A stretch of DNA of 64,000 bases, taken from Cognatundibacterium rivi (GTDB taxonomy: Bacteria > Pseudomonadota > Gammaproteobacteria > Burkholderiales > Burkholderiaceae_D). Below, piece after piece: positions 17,084 through 26,774 of this stretch (position 1 is the first letter of the stretch; every line of letters begins with the position of its first letter). A model generated the notes under the pieces. That model searched no databases. It saw nothing but the letters and a program-made list of their open reading frames with translations, and had not been told where the DNA came from. The stretch spans positions 372,001 to 436,000 of the forward strand of contig NZ_JAGSPK010000001.1 of assembly GCF_018139565.1 (NCBI RefSeq), read 5' to 3'. The translations under genes were made by a program, and so were the position numbers.

Positions 17084-19123
17084 ATGACGATGATGACTGA
17101 GCAATTTTGTGAATCGCAGACACAGGTAATCAAGCGGGATGGCAGCATCAGCGCATTTGATGCAAAGAAAATTGAATTTGCCCTGCAGCGCGCTGGTCAG
17201 GCGAGTGGTGAGTTTGATTTATGTGTGGCGAATGATTTGTGTGCTCAGGTCATGCAAAGCGACGGGATGGTAAACGCGGCGCCGTTACTGCATATCGAAC
17301 AGATTCAGGACATAGTCGAATCAGTTTTATTTGAGTCCGGTTATCGCCGGACCTTGCGTGCCTATATTGTGTATCGCGAACAGCATCAACGTTTGCGTCA
17401 TGATCAACACACCCTCGTTGACGTTGAATCATCTATCAACGAATACCTGCAGCGTCAGGACTGGCGTGTCAACGCAAATGCCAATCAGGGATATTCGCTC
17501 GGTGGTCTGATTCTGAATGTGTCCGGCAAAGTCATTGCAAATTACTGGCTGAGCCATGTGTATCCGCCAGAAGTCGGTATGGCACACCGGGAAGCGGATC
17601 TGCATATTCATGATCTGGATATGCTGGCTGGTTACTGTGCCGGATGGTCTTTACGTACCCTGTTGAACGAAGGTTTGAACGGTGTGCCGGGTAAGGTCGA
17701 ATCTGCGCCGCCAAAACATTTATCGAGCGCGGTCGGGCAGATCGTGAATTTTCTCGGGACATTGCAAAATGAATGGGCGGGTGCTCAGGCATTCAGTTCT
17801 TTCGATACCTATCTGGCGCCTTTCGTGCGCAACGATGCTTTGAGTTACGTCAGTGTTAAACAGTGTGTGCAGGAGCTGATTTACAACCTGAATGTGCCGT
17901 CACGCTGGGGCACACAGACGCCTTTTACGAATCTGACTTTCGACTGGGTGTGCCCGGCTGATTTGCGTGAACAGATACCTGTGATTGCAGGTATCGAAAT
18001 GCCATTTTCCTACGGTGAATTGCAAGAGGAAATGGATATGATTAACCGCGCATACATCGAAGTGATGATGGCCGGCGATGCGAAAGGGCGCGCGTTCACC
18101 TTTCCTATTCCTACCTATAACATGACCGAGGATTTCGACTGGTACAGCCCGAACGCCGAACGTCTGTTTGAAATGACGGCACGTTATGGCTTACCGTATT
18201 TTCAGAATTTCATTAACTCTGAACTCAAGCCGAACATGATACGTTCCATGTGTTGCCGCCTGCAGCTTGATCTGCGTGAATTACTGAAGCGTGGTAACGG
18301 TTTGTTTGGCTCTGCTGAACAGACCGGTTCGCTCGGCGTGGTCACGATTAACTGCGCCCGTCTTGGTTATCGTTATCGTGGCAACGAGTCTGCTTTGCTG
18401 GCTGCACTGGATCATTTGCTGGAACTCGGAAAGACCAGCCTTGAAATCAAGCGCAAAGTGATACAGCGGCACATGGATAACGGCCTGTTCCCTTATACCA
18501 AGCGCTATCTGGGCACCCTGCGCAATCACTTTTCGACGCTGGGTGTGAACGGCATCAACGAGATGATCCGTAACTTCACTGCCGGTGAAGACGACATCAG
18601 CAGCGCGGCCGGTCATGCAATGGCGGTTCGTCTGCTGGATCATATCCGCGCCAGAATGCTGGAGTTTCAGGATGAGACCGGTCATATGTACAATCTGGAA
18701 GCAACACCTGCGGAAGGAACAACTTATCGCTTTGCGAAAGAAGACCGTAAGCGTTTTCCGGATATTATGCAGGCGGGTACGGCGGAGATGCCCTACTACA
18801 CAAACTCGTCACAACTACCCGTCGGCTATACAGAAGATCCATTTGAAGCGCTGGAGCTGCAAGATGATTTACAGCGCAAATATACTGGCGGCACCGTACT
18901 GCATTTGTACATGACCGAAGCCTTATCCAGCGCCGAAGCATGCCGACAACTGGTACAGCGCTCGCTGAGCCGTTTCAGGTTGCCGTACATCACAGTGACG
19001 CCGACTTTTTCCATTTGTCCTAAGCACGGATATCTGCAAGGAAGCCATCCATTCTGTCCGAAATGTGATGACGAGATCATTGCCCGCAAACGCATGGCTG
19101 CCACGCAAACTACCACCAACTAA
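17084..19123 (+). CDS. nrdD: anaerobic ribonucleoside-triphosphate reductase, catalytic core lacking its glycyl-radical tail
   Basis: About 679 aa class III ribonucleotide reductase, making dNTPs without oxygen. Residues 10-105 are an ATP-cone (QVIKRDGSISAFDAKKIEFAL). The barrel follows, with NLNVPSRWGTQTPFTNLTFDW and the MCCRLQLDL and VVTINCARLGY strands carrying conserved cysteines. The C-terminus has the metal-binding SICPKHGYL...HPFCPKCD region. The frame then stops; the RVxGY glycyl-radical loop that normally follows is missing here and is encoded by the next gene. ATGs at 17084, 17090 and 17093 are possible starts; none has a strong ribosome site. Confidence 0.9.
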   Translation: MTMMTEQFCESQTQVIKRDGSISAFDAKKIEFALQRAGQASGEFDLCVANDLCAQVMQSDGMVNAAPLLHIEQIQDIVESVLFESGYRRTLRAYIVYREQHQRLRHDQHTLVDVESSINEYLQRQDWRVNANANQGYSLGGLILNVSGKVIANYWLSHVYPPEVGMAHREADLHIHDLDMLAGYCAGWSLRTLLNEGLNGVPGKVESAPPKHLSSAVGQIVNFLGTLQNEWAGAQAFSSFDTYLAPFVRNDALSYVSVKQCVQELIYNLNVPSRWGTQTPFTNLTFDWVCPADLREQIPVIAGIEMPFSYGELQEEMDMINRAYIEVMMAGDAKGRAFTFPIPTYNMTEDFDWYSPNAERLFEMTARYGLPYFQNFINSELKPNMIRSMCCRLQLDLRELLKRGNGLFGSAEQTGSLGVVTINCARLGYRYRGNESALLAALDHLLELGKTSLEIKRKVIQRHMDNGLFPYTKRYLGTLRNHFSTLGVNGINEMIRNFTAGEDDISSAAGHAMAVRLLDHIRARMLEFQDETGHMYNLEATPAEGTTYRFAKEDRKRFPDIMQAGTAEMPYYTNSSQLPVGYTEDPFEALELQDDLQRKYTGGTVLHLYMTEALSSAEACRQLVQRSLSRFRLPYITVTPTFSICPKHGYLQGSHPFCPKCDDEIIARKRMAATQTTTN

Positions 19124-19139
19124 TCAGGAGTCATTCATC

Positions 19140-19331
19140 ATGTCACAACTTCATCAAGCTCAATCAATCGAAAAACATGCGTTTGTACTGACTGACGCGG
19201 AGCGTCAGCCATGCGAAATATGGACACGGGTGATGGGTTACCATCGTCCGGTCAGTTCTTTCAACACCGGGAAAAAAGGTGAGTTCTGCGAGCGTACTTA
19301 TTTCACCGAAAATGCCGCTCACCTGCGATAA
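19140..19331 (+). CDS. separate glycyl-radical domain of class III ribonucleotide reductase
   Basis: 63 aa. It contains CEIWTRVMGYHRPVSSFN followed by GKKGEFCERTYF, which is the C-terminal glycyl-radical loop of this NrdD type; the radical would sit on Gly33 of RVMGY. It has its own AGGAG ribosome site at 19126-19130 and its own ATG, 16 bp after the nrdD stop, and it ends 7 bp before nrdG. A simple sequencing frameshift is therefore unlikely. I infer that it docks into the NrdD barrel as a separate subunit, much as GrcA (YfiD) supplies a radical domain to cleaved pyruvate formate-lyase. The nucleotide reductase would not work without it. Confidence 0.85.
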   Translation: MSQLHQAQSIEKHAFVLTDAERQPCEIWTRVMGYHRPVSSFNTGKKGEFCERTYFTENAAHLR

Positions 19332-19338
19332 GCGTGGC

Positions 19339-20037
19339 ATGCGGAACAGCCTGAGAATTGGCGGGTTTACTCCATTCAGTGCAGCAGATTATCCGGGCAA
19401 ACTTGCTGCTGTCGTTTTTGTGCAAGGATGTCCCTGGCGTTGTTCGTATTGTCATAATCTACATTTACAAGAACGCGGAACCGCAACGGAGTTGACTTGG
19501 GACGCTATCCGCGGTTTTTTGTCGCGCCGAACCGGATTGATTGATGCGGTCGTTTTCAGCGGCGGCGAAGCAACAATGGATCCCGCTTTAGCATTGGCAA
19601 TGAAAGAGGTTCGCGAACTTGGTTTTCTGGTGGGTTTGCACACTGCCTGCATCTATCCCAAACAATTAGAGCGCGTGTTGCCGTTGCTGAACTGGGTTGG
19701 CTTCGATGTCAAGGCACCGTTGGAGGACTACGCAGCTATTACCGGAGTGCAGGGCAGCGGACGTGCAGTGCAGCAATGCGCAGAAATGATACTTGCCAGC
19801 GGTGTGGATTATGAATGCCGGACTACCATACATCCGTCCTTACTCAGTGAACAAAAAATAATGGCGCTGGCGCTGGAACTGTCGGCAATCGGTGTGCAAC
19901 ATTACGTACTGCAAAAATTCCGTACACAGGGATGCCAGACAAAGGCTTTGAACCAAGCGCTGATCGCCGATTATCCTTCGCTGGCATTGCAGGAAAAAAT
20001 ACGTGCGCTTTTTCCCTCATTGCTGATCCGTGCGTAA
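19339..20037 (+). CDS. nrdG: anaerobic ribonucleotide reductase activating protein (radical SAM)
   Basis: 232 aa radical-SAM activase that would install the glycyl radical on the class III reductase. The [4Fe-4S] motif is CX3CX2C in GCPWRCSYCHN near residues 30-40. The SAM-binding GGE motif is in VVFSGGEATMD. The family opening RIGGFTPFSAADYPGK is present. The ATG at 19339 follows the small radical-domain gene by 7 bp; a GTG at 19279 would overlap that gene and add 20 unlikely residues. It is the last gene of the nrdD operon. Here its target Gly lies on a 63-aa polypeptide. Confidence 0.9.
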   Translation: MRNSLRIGGFTPFSAADYPGKLAAVVFVQGCPWRCSYCHNLHLQERGTATELTWDAIRGFLSRRTGLIDAVVFSGGEATMDPALALAMKEVRELGFLVGLHTACIYPKQLERVLPLLNWVGFDVKAPLEDYAAITGVQGSGRAVQQCAEMILASGVDYECRTTIHPSLLSEQKIMALALELSAIGVQHYVLQKFRTQGCQTKALNQALIADYPSLALQEKIRALFPSLLIRA

Positions 20038-20049
20038 ACGGGGATGCTG

Positions 20050-20071
20050 GCGTCACTCCGGCTGGTGACGC
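20050..20071. terminator. hairpin between convergent nrdG and kinase genes
   Basis: Perfect 7-bp stem GCGTCAC / GTGACGC with an 8-nt loop in the 34-bp convergent gap. No T-run is present, so confidence is limited. Confidence 0.4.
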
Positions 20072-22600
20072 TTATGATTCAGGCGTTTGCGCAGCAGCAG
20101 GCGCATTTCCGGGTGCCAGGCAGCGGTCTATCGTTAACAGCAGGGAATTGATTTCCAGAGGTTTAGTCAGGTAAGAATGGAAACCGGCGTTGAGCCCCTT
20201 TTCAATATCCTGGCTCATTGCATTCGCCGTCAATGCAATAAATGTCGTACAACGTAAATGGGTATCGGCTTTCATCTGATGTAACACCGCATAACCATCC
20301 ATTCCGGGCATGTTAATGTCGAGCAGCACAATATCCGGCTGATGCTGGTGCGCCAGCTCAATGCCCGCTTGTGGTGTTTGTGCCGTCAGTAATTGCATGC
20401 CAGATCGTAAGCCGAGGATTTGTCTGACCAGTTTCAGATTGACCGGACTATCGTCGATATACAGGATGACCGCATTATTTCCCCAGGCGCAGACAGGTTC
20501 GTCAGACAGTTGCGGTACAAATGGTATAGGCGTAGCAGGAACTGTGTCGCCTGGAAGCTCAATCCAGAAGCAACTGCCGTGATTTAATTTACTCTCCACG
20601 CCGATTTTTCCATGCATCAGTTCGGTCAGCTTTTGCGTGATCGTCAGACCAATACCTGTGCCTTCGGTATTTCCCTGTTCTACGCCAAGCCGGTTGAATG
20701 CCTGGAACAGTTCACTCATCTTATCCGGATGGATGCCTATCCCGGTATCCGTCACAGACAGCCGCATATTCCCTGATATTTCTATTGCGGCATCGACCTG
20801 CACGTTACCACCGGTGTAGTTATATTTGATGGCGTTGGACAGCAGATTCAATACAACCTGTTTTAAGCGGACACGATCGGCACGCACAGCAACTGGCGAT
20901 GCAATCAGCGATTGCATCGATATTTTTTTCTCTGCCGCTAACGGGCGGATCAGATCGAAACATTCTGTAATCAGGTCTTCAAGGTTGACAGGTTCCAGCG
21001 ACAGGCGCACATGGCCACCTTCTATTTTGGCCAGTTCCAATACTTCATTGATGAGCTCCAGCAGATGTTGTCCACCTTTCAGAATTTCCTGTACGTGATC
21101 CTGTTGGGCTGGTGTCAACGGAGCTTCGTAGCCCAGCATCTGCGCGAAGCCGAGAATAGCGTTCAAGGGCGTACGCAATTCATGGCTCATGCTCGATAAA
21201 AATTCTGATTTTGCCTGATTTGCTTTATCAGCCGCTTCTCGCGCCAGGGCGAGTTCGTTTCTGCGGGAGATTTCCTGGCTGAAATCAGTCCATATATTAA
21301 AGATGTATTGAATTTCGCCAAGATCATTTTTGATAAAACCGATGTTGCTCATGGTGATGAAAACGGAACCATCTTTGCGACGGTGCGGCAATTCCCCTAC
21401 CCAGTTTTTACCGTTTCGTATGCACCTGCCGACTTCCTGCGTAATCTCCTTTTCCTGTCCTTCTGCTAAAGCAAAACTGAAATGCTGTCCGATTATTTCT
21501 GCGTCGGTATACCCCAGCATTTTTTCCAGCGCATGATTCTGATACAGCAGATAGCCTTTGCCATCGCAGATGCCGACACACTGATTACTCGCATGAAAAA
21601 CGCGGCGGAATAACTCCAGACGGTCTTCTATCGCCTTGCGTTCAGTGATGTCGGTGATAAAGGCAGTGAAATAAAAATGGCGCCCTAATTTGTGATGAGT
21701 GAAGGTCAGCTCAACCGGAAATTCTGTACCGTTTTTATGCAACGCGCTTGTCTCTATGCGTTTATTCAATATCAGCCCTTCACCTAAGGCCAGAAAGCGT
21801 TTCATTCCGTACTGAAAATACTCGCGGTTTTTGGGTGGCGTAATGGTGTCATTTAATACCAGCCCCAGCGCTTCGGCTCTGGTCCAGCCCAGCATTTGTT
21901 CTGCTCGCGGATTCCAGTCGGATACTCGGCCACGGGAGTCGATGGTGATAATCGCATCCTGCGATGAATTTAAAATTCCCCGCAGCTGAAACTGCGTCTC
22001 ATAGATAGTGCGGGCAGACTGATTTGAGTAGTAGCCCACGGCGATAAATGCCATGCTGCTGGCCAGCAAGATCAGAATCAGCATGAGTTCCTTGCTGTCA
22101 CCGGACAGCCATATCGCAACGACAGGAGGCAGCAGATTGGCGACAATAAATCCGCGCATGGCATGAAACTGTTTTGCTACCGTACTGACTGCAACAGCGC
22201 TGACGCACAATAAGATACCGAGAAAAAAGGCTGGCAGAACGCCGCTGCTGTGAGGGAGCAATAACACAGGTCCCAGAGACCAGGCGGCACCATGCGTCGT
22301 TGCCTGCACAAAAAATATTTTTTGCCATTTTTTGATGGCGGAACCGGACGGTACTGCCTTTTTAAAAAACTGGTATTGCACATGTCCGAGCGCAGCACTT
22401 CCTAGTACCGCGGCGATCCAGAGTGATAATTGCGGGGCGGGAACGATGCCCCAAACGATAGAGCCTCCAAAGATTGCAGTAATCACAGCCATCGTATGAT
22501 TCAACGGCTCCTGGCTGTATGTTGCGTACAGCAGGTGCGCCTCAACATCACATTCCTGATCGTCAGCGGGGCGCAAAGTATTGATTAAAAGATTCTGCAT
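20072..22600 (-). CDS. hybrid sensor histidine kinase / response regulator with two PAS domains
   Basis: 842 aa. Five to six membrane helices occupy residues 35-205 (MASE-like input). PAS1 (ILNSSQDAIITIDSRGRVSDWN) and PAS2 (CVGICDGKGYLLYQNHALEKMLGY) follow. HisKA carries the phosphorylated His in SHELRTPLNAILGF, and the HATPase domain has the N-box LLSNAIKYN and GTGIGLTITQKL. A C-terminal receiver carries the acceptor Asp in VLLDINMPGMDG. It is an orphan: no separate regulator gene is near. The diguanylate cyclase is divergent 611 bp upstream. The signal is unknown. Confidence 0.9.
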   Translation of the reverse strand: MQNLLINTLRPADDQECDVEAHLLYATYSQEPLNHTMAVITAIFGGSIVWGIVPAPQLSLWIAAVLGSAALGHVQYQFFKKAVPSGSAIKKWQKIFFVQATTHGAAWSLGPVLLLPHSSGVLPAFFLGILLCVSAVAVSTVAKQFHAMRGFIVANLLPPVVAIWLSGDSKELMLILILLASSMAFIAVGYYSNQSARTIYETQFQLRGILNSSQDAIITIDSRGRVSDWNPRAEQMLGWTRAEALGLVLNDTITPPKNREYFQYGMKRFLALGEGLILNKRIETSALHKNGTEFPVELTFTHHKLGRHFYFTAFITDITERKAIEDRLELFRRVFHASNQCVGICDGKGYLLYQNHALEKMLGYTDAEIIGQHFSFALAEGQEKEITQEVGRCIRNGKNWVGELPHRRKDGSVFITMSNIGFIKNDLGEIQYIFNIWTDFSQEISRRNELALAREAADKANQAKSEFLSSMSHELRTPLNAILGFAQMLGYEAPLTPAQQDHVQEILKGGQHLLELINEVLELAKIEGGHVRLSLEPVNLEDLITECFDLIRPLAAEKKISMQSLIASPVAVRADRVRLKQVVLNLLSNAIKYNYTGGNVQVDAAIEISGNMRLSVTDTGIGIHPDKMSELFQAFNRLGVEQGNTEGTGIGLTITQKLTELMHGKIGVESKLNHGSCFWIELPGDTVPATPIPFVPQLSDEPVCAWGNNAVILYIDDSPVNLKLVRQILGLRSGMQLLTAQTPQAGIELAHQHQPDIVLLDINMPGMDGYAVLHQMKADTHLRCTTFIALTANAMSQDIEKGLNAGFHSYLTKPLEINSLLLTIDRCLAPGNAPAAAQTPES

Positions 22601-23211
22601 GCCTGTTCTTTGTATTTTCGGATCGGAGGTTTATTGATCCGATTTTCATGGGCGTTAGTGTGTATGTGCCACACATCGTTCCATTGTAATTCTTTAAAAT
22701 AATTGCCAATGTGAAATTTGGTCAAAAAAGCAGTAGCCGGAAACGCAACGTCGTCATATCCCGGTATGATCAAGTGAAAATATCAGCAGATGTGCAGCTC
22801 AAGGTGATCGCTTGTCCGCCCGTGAGGCCGAGGTACACCTTTTTTGAAATAGGCTGATCTGTCTTTTTAAAAATGTTATAAATGCAAAACGGAATGACGA
22901 CAGCGTGCAGTGAAGACATTGCTTGCGTCTGAAAAATAAAATAAATCGGAGACCTATATATCCTGTATCTGTGGATGGCAGCAGCGCTCAGTGCTTGCCG
23001 TGAATAAATGAAGGTGAGAAATTTTCCCCAAATACAACAGATACACTGCGTGACCTCCATTTATTATTCTTCCGGTATCTTGCTTTGTTTTAGTCGTCGA
23101 TAGTCAGTGTTGCAGCAGTATCTGGTTTCAGGCATTTGCTGTCAGGAGCACAACTGGTATGTGCGCTGACAGTTGGTAATTTTTCTCAGATTGATGGTCG
23201 GAGTTTTTTGC
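22601..23211. other. intergenic region between divergent signalling genes
   Basis: 611 bp. It should hold the promoters of the hybrid kinase and the diguanylate cyclase. I see no repeat, RNA gene or convincing coding region. A 96-codon minus frame (22770-23060) is rich in Ile/Ser/Cys with no ribosome site. Confidence 0.5.
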
Positions 23212-24384
23212 ATGTCTGTTATGAAGACAATCATCAGGTACAGCCTTGATCTGGTACTCGGATCGGGAAAGGCAATGCGCATCCGTACCAGCCAGTTTGT
23301 GCTTGCCGCATTGCTGATGCTGGCGAGTATTGGTGTTTTGTTCTTCATGAAATCGGTGGGTATTGGCGGGATGGGGGACGTGCGATTGTGGGCCGCCTGT
23401 TCAACCGCAGGCCTGATGATCGTGTATGCGCTGATACGCAGTGGCTATTCCTTGCGCTGGGCTGACCCTTCGTTGGCATTCTTGCAGATGCTGTTTGCGA
23501 TTGCCTGCAATGCTGCAGCGTTCGCACTGGCTGGTGATGGGCGGGGGGTGACTTTACCGTTGCTGGCCGTGATTCTGATGTTCGGCATGTTCGGTTTATC
23601 CATACAGCAGGTGATGACCGTTGCTGTGTACGGCCTGATGCTGTTTGCGGAAGCGATTCTTTTTTCTCTGCTGCGGGAGACAGAAAGAACGACCTACCTT
23701 TTGTATGGTGCCTACTATTTCATGGTGGTAATTGTGCTCGCCAGTTCCACTTTCCTGACCTGGCGGCTGTGCGAAATGCGCGAACACATGCGTCATCAGA
23801 AGCAGCAACTGACACAAGCGCTGGAAAAAATTCAGCAAACCGCCAACTATGATGAGCTTACCGGTGCAGCAAACCGGCGGCATATGCTGCAACTGATACA
23901 GTATGAAAGTCAGCGTTCAGACCGTTCCGCTAATCCTTTGCTGATCGCGATGCTGGACATTGATTATTTCAAACGTATCAATGATACCTATGGCCATCAG
24001 GCCGGTGACGTCGCTTTGCAGAAATTTACCAAAACAGTACAGGAAAAAATCCGTGTTACTGATACTCTGGCGCGCTGGGGCGGTGAGGAATATCTGATTT
24101 TACTGACAGAGACTGAACTCGATCTTGGACTGATTTGCCTTGAACGTGTGCGTGCTGCAGTCGCAGCCGATCTCGTCAAATTCGCTGGTTCATGGATCAG
24201 CCTGACCGTCTCTATCGGTGTGACCAGATACCAGCCAGGAGAGGCGTTCGAGAAAACCATCACCCGTGCCGACGAGGCATTGTATGCAGCAAAAGCACGG
24301 GGCAGAAATCAGATCGTTTGTCTGGAGCAATCGGCAGATACGGCTGACTCTCTGCTTGATATAGGCGCAGTGAAGGCTGGGTAA
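23212..24384 (+). CDS. membrane-bound diguanylate cyclase (GGDEF)
   Basis: 390 aa. Six membrane helices fill residues 20-190, then a short coiled linker (MRHQKQQLTQALEKIQQ) and a GGDEF domain with the active motif WGGEEYLILL. The Mg-binding Asp is in LLIAMLDIDYFKRIND. An RxxD inhibitory I-site (RVTD) lies five residues before GGEEY, so product feedback is likely. The enzyme would make cyclic di-GMP from two GTP. The ATG at 23212 follows CGGAG by 8 bp. It may counterbalance the HD-GYP phosphodiesterase at 61687. Confidence 0.88.
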   Translation: MSVMKTIIRYSLDLVLGSGKAMRIRTSQFVLAALLMLASIGVLFFMKSVGIGGMGDVRLWAACSTAGLMIVYALIRSGYSLRWADPSLAFLQMLFAIACNAAAFALAGDGRGVTLPLLAVILMFGMFGLSIQQVMTVAVYGLMLFAEAILFSLLRETERTTYLLYGAYYFMVVIVLASSTFLTWRLCEMREHMRHQKQQLTQALEKIQQTANYDELTGAANRRHMLQLIQYESQRSDRSANPLLIAMLDIDYFKRINDTYGHQAGDVALQKFTKTVQEKIRVTDTLARWGGEEYLILLTETELDLGLICLERVRAAVAADLVKFAGSWISLTVSIGVTRYQPGEAFEKTITRADEALYAAKARGRNQIVCLEQSADTADSLLDIGAVKAG

Positions 24385-24503
24385 AATTCACTGGTAAGTC
24401 TGACCACCACTAAAGGCACGTCGTTATTTCCAATGCTTTTTTAACCGGTATAAAAAAAGCTGCGACTGTCTTCTTCATCTATTCGATTGCTACATTTACT
24501 CGC

Positions 24504-24544
24504 GGAAACGAGCCGTTTTCCAAGGCGGAAAACGGCTCGTTTCC
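24504..24544. repeat. 18-bp perfect inverted repeat
   Basis: The arms 24504-24521 and 24527-24544 are exact complements (core AACGAGCCGTTTTCC) around the 5-nt loop AAGGC. No T-run follows on either strand. It lies about 120 bp after the diguanylate cyclase and about 120 bp before the kdp control region. It may be a terminator stem, an RNA-processing hairpin or a protein site. Confidence 0.7.
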
Positions 24545-24658
24545 CGGCCAACTGCTTGCCCCTCCTTTACGCTGATAGTTCACTTTCAAGTTTCCTGTTC
24601 TGATTTCTGCATATCGACGTAGTCCGTGCAATGTCTGCATTCGCTCCCTTTTAACCCA

Positions 24659-24690
24659 AATTTTTACAGTTTGTTTACAGCTTCACCCCC
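24659..24690 (+). promoter_or_regulatory. KdpE-box-like T-rich element
   Basis: A T-rich stretch with two TTTACAG repeats 11 bp apart, followed by CACCCCC, about 70-100 bp before the first kdp gene. It resembles the E. coli kdpFABC KdpE site (T-tract, TTTACACCCC) as I remember it. Control by KdpE encoded at 32473 is expected. Confidence 0.45.
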
Positions 24691-24758
24691 GAGTTTTAAC
24701 AGAATTCTTAGGACCTTTTATCTATTCTTCATGGTGTGGAAAAACCGGGAGAGAAGTG

Positions 24759-24863
24759 ATGGAGTTGTTGATGGACTTTCTTTATGCAGGCGGGATAGTC
24801 ATCTGTTTTTTGATGATCTGGATCCTGATGTTGGTATGTGAAAAATTAGGAGCGAAGTCATGA
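24759..24863 (+). CDS. small membrane peptide upstream of kdpF
   Basis: 34 aa. It begins [12 protein letters not shown], has one long hydrophobic helix ([15 protein letters not shown]) and ends [19 protein letters not shown] ribosome site precedes the ATG. Its stop codon overlaps the kdpF start (ATGA), so it is translationally coupled to the kdp operon. I do not recognise it. It may be a second KdpF-like stabilising peptide or a leader whose translation gates kdpF. Confidence 0.65.
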   Translation: MELLMDFLYAGGIVICFLMIWILMLVCEKLGAKS

Positions 24864-24949
24864 ATGTGTTTTATATCGGCGGTACGGTCGTTGCCGCAGG
24901 CTTGTTGGTGTATCTCGTGATCGCGTTATTGAACGCAGAGGAACTGTGA
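24860..24949 (+). CDS. kdpF: K+-transporting ATPase subunit KdpF
   Basis: 29 aa single-helix peptide ([21 protein letters not shown]...EEL) with the size and shape of KdpF, which stabilises the KdpABC complex in the inner membrane. It overlaps the peptide gene before it by 4 bp and kdpA by 1 bp. Confidence 0.85.
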   Translation: MNVFYIGGTVVAAGLLVYLVIALLNAEEL

Positions 24950-26766
24950 TGACGACACAAGCGCTTATTCTACTCATCGTATTTTTAGTTGTATTACTGA
25001 TGTTGTCGTATCCATTAGGGATACTGATTGCAAAAATTGCTGATGGCAAAGCACCAGTGCCTGGAATGAAATGGCTGGCATGGTTAGAGAGAGGTATGTA
25101 CAAACTTGCGGGCGTTAAAGCAGACGAAGGGATGACATGGAAAGGGTACACCTTAGCTTTGCTGGTATTTAATGTACTCGGTACCTTTTTTGTTTATGCG
25201 ATACAGCGATTGCAGTTATGGTTGCCGTTGAATCCGCAAGCGATGCCAAATATTAGTGCTGACTCGTCCTTTAACACAGCGGTCAGCTTTGTCAGTAACA
25301 CGAACTGGCAGGGATACGTCGGGGAAGGAACGATGAGTTACCTGACGCAGATGCTGGCGTTGGCCGGGCAGAATTTCTTTTCAGCGGCGACCGGGATTGC
25401 AGTGGTCTTTGCCCTGATACGCGGTTTCTCTGCGCACTCATCCAAATCCATAGGTAATTTCTGGGTCGATCTCACTCGCTCGACCTTATATCTGTTGCTG
25501 CCACTGTCCTTGATCTTCGCCATTTTTCTGATGGGACAAGGAGTGGTGCAGAATTTCTCGGCATATAAAGATGTGCAGTTAGCCGATGCCGTGACCTATA
25601 GCATGCCTAAGACTGGTGCGGATGGTCAGCCCTTAAAAGACAGTAGAGGCGCACCTGTAACGGAAGAGATGACAACTCGCACACAGACGCTGGCGATGGG
25701 GCCGGTTGCTTCGCAAGAAGCCATCAAGTTGTTGGGGACAAATGGTGGCGGCTTCTTCAATGTTAACTCCGCGCATCCTTACGAAAATCCTACGCCTTTG
25801 AGTAATTTCTTTCAGATGATCGCGATTTTTCTGATACCGGCAGCATTGTGCTTTGCATTTGGCCGCATGGTCGGTGATCAGCGACAAGGTTGGGCGGTGT
25901 TGGCGACGATGACATTGCTGTTCGTTGTGATGACGGTTGGTGTGATGGTGGCCGAGCAGCAGACACATCCTGCGTTGGCAGCGATGAATGTTGATCAGGC
26001 CAGTAGCGCCCTGCAGTCAGGTGGCAACATGGAAGGCAAGGAAACCCGCTTCGGTATCAGTGCATCTTCACTGTTTGTCGCCGTGACCACTGCTGCTTCT
26101 TGTGGTGCGGTGAATGCGATGCATGACTCATTAATGCCACTCGGCGGTCTGGTCCCTGTCGCTCTGATGCAATTCGGTGAAGTCGTATTCGGCGGTGTTG
26201 GCTCGGGTTTGTACGGCATGCTGATTTTTGCCATTCTCGCGGTATTTATTGCCGGCCTGATGATAGGTCGTACACCCGAATATCTGGGTAAAAAAATCCA
26301 GTCGTATGAAATGAAAATGACCTCGGTCGCCATATTGGTCACGCCTGTACTGGTGTTGGCAGGCACCGCGATTGCCGTCATGACTGAGGCAGGTCGTGTC
26401 GGCATTCTGAATCCCGGAGCGCATGGGTTTTCTGAAGTGCTGTATGCATTCACTTCCGCCGCCAACAATAACGGTAGCGCGTTTGCCGGTATCAGCGCCA
26501 ATACCCCTTTCTACAACATCATGCTGGCGATTGCGATGTGGTTCGGGCGTTTTGCCATGATCGTGCCCGTATTGGCAATTGCCGGTTCGCTGGCAGCCAA
26601 AAAACGTCTGGAGGTGAATGCCGGCACGATGCCTACGCATGGCTTGATGTTTATTGCCTTACTGGCAGGCACCGTGGTTCTGATCAGCGTATTGAACTAT
26701 GTGCCAGCGCTGGCTTTAGGACCGGTCGCCGAACATCTGCAAATGTTGCACCACGCTAAGAATTGA
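24949..26766 (+). CDS. kdpA: K+-transporting ATPase subunit A
   Basis: 605 aa potassium-binding, channel-like subunit of the KdpFABC pump, related to the SKT potassium channels. Ten membrane segments and four pseudo-filter loops are visible, for example [44 protein letters not shown] and [14 protein letters not shown]. The ATG at 24949 overlaps the kdpF stop (TGATG). It works with KdpB, which supplies ATP hydrolysis, and KdpC, giving high-affinity K+ uptake when external K+ is low. Confidence 0.96.
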   Translation: MTTQALILLIVFLVVLLMLSYPLGILIAKIADGKAPVPGMKWLAWLERGMYKLAGVKADEGMTWKGYTLALLVFNVLGTFFVYAIQRLQLWLPLNPQAMPNISADSSFNTAVSFVSNTNWQGYVGEGTMSYLTQMLALAGQNFFSAATGIAVVFALIRGFSAHSSKSIGNFWVDLTRSTLYLLLPLSLIFAIFLMGQGVVQNFSAYKDVQLADAVTYSMPKTGADGQPLKDSRGAPVTEEMTTRTQTLAMGPVASQEAIKLLGTNGGGFFNVNSAHPYENPTPLSNFFQMIAIFLIPAALCFAFGRMVGDQRQGWAVLATMTLLFVVMTVGVMVAEQQTHPALAAMNVDQASSALQSGGNMEGKETRFGISASSLFVAVTTAASCGAVNAMHDSLMPLGGLVPVALMQFGEVVFGGVGSGLYGMLIFAILAVFIAGLMIGRTPEYLGKKIQSYEMKMTSVAILVTPVLVLAGTAIAVMTEAGRVGILNPGAHGFSEVLYAFTSAANNNGSAFAGISANTPFYNIMLAIAMWFGRFAMIVPVLAIAGSLAAKKRLEVNAGTMPTHGLMFIALLAGTVVLISVLNYVPALALGPVAEHLQMLHHAKN

Positions 26767-26774
26767 GGGGAAAT

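Noticed and set aside
19124-19139. Sequencing frameshift as the cause of the split nrdD
   Set aside because: nrdD ends with a normal stop, and an AGGAG site and ATG precede the second part; a single indel would not create this arrangement neatly. It is still listed as a refutation test.
22770-23060. 96-codon minus-strand frame
   Set aside because: Unlikely composition, no ribosome site, no motif.
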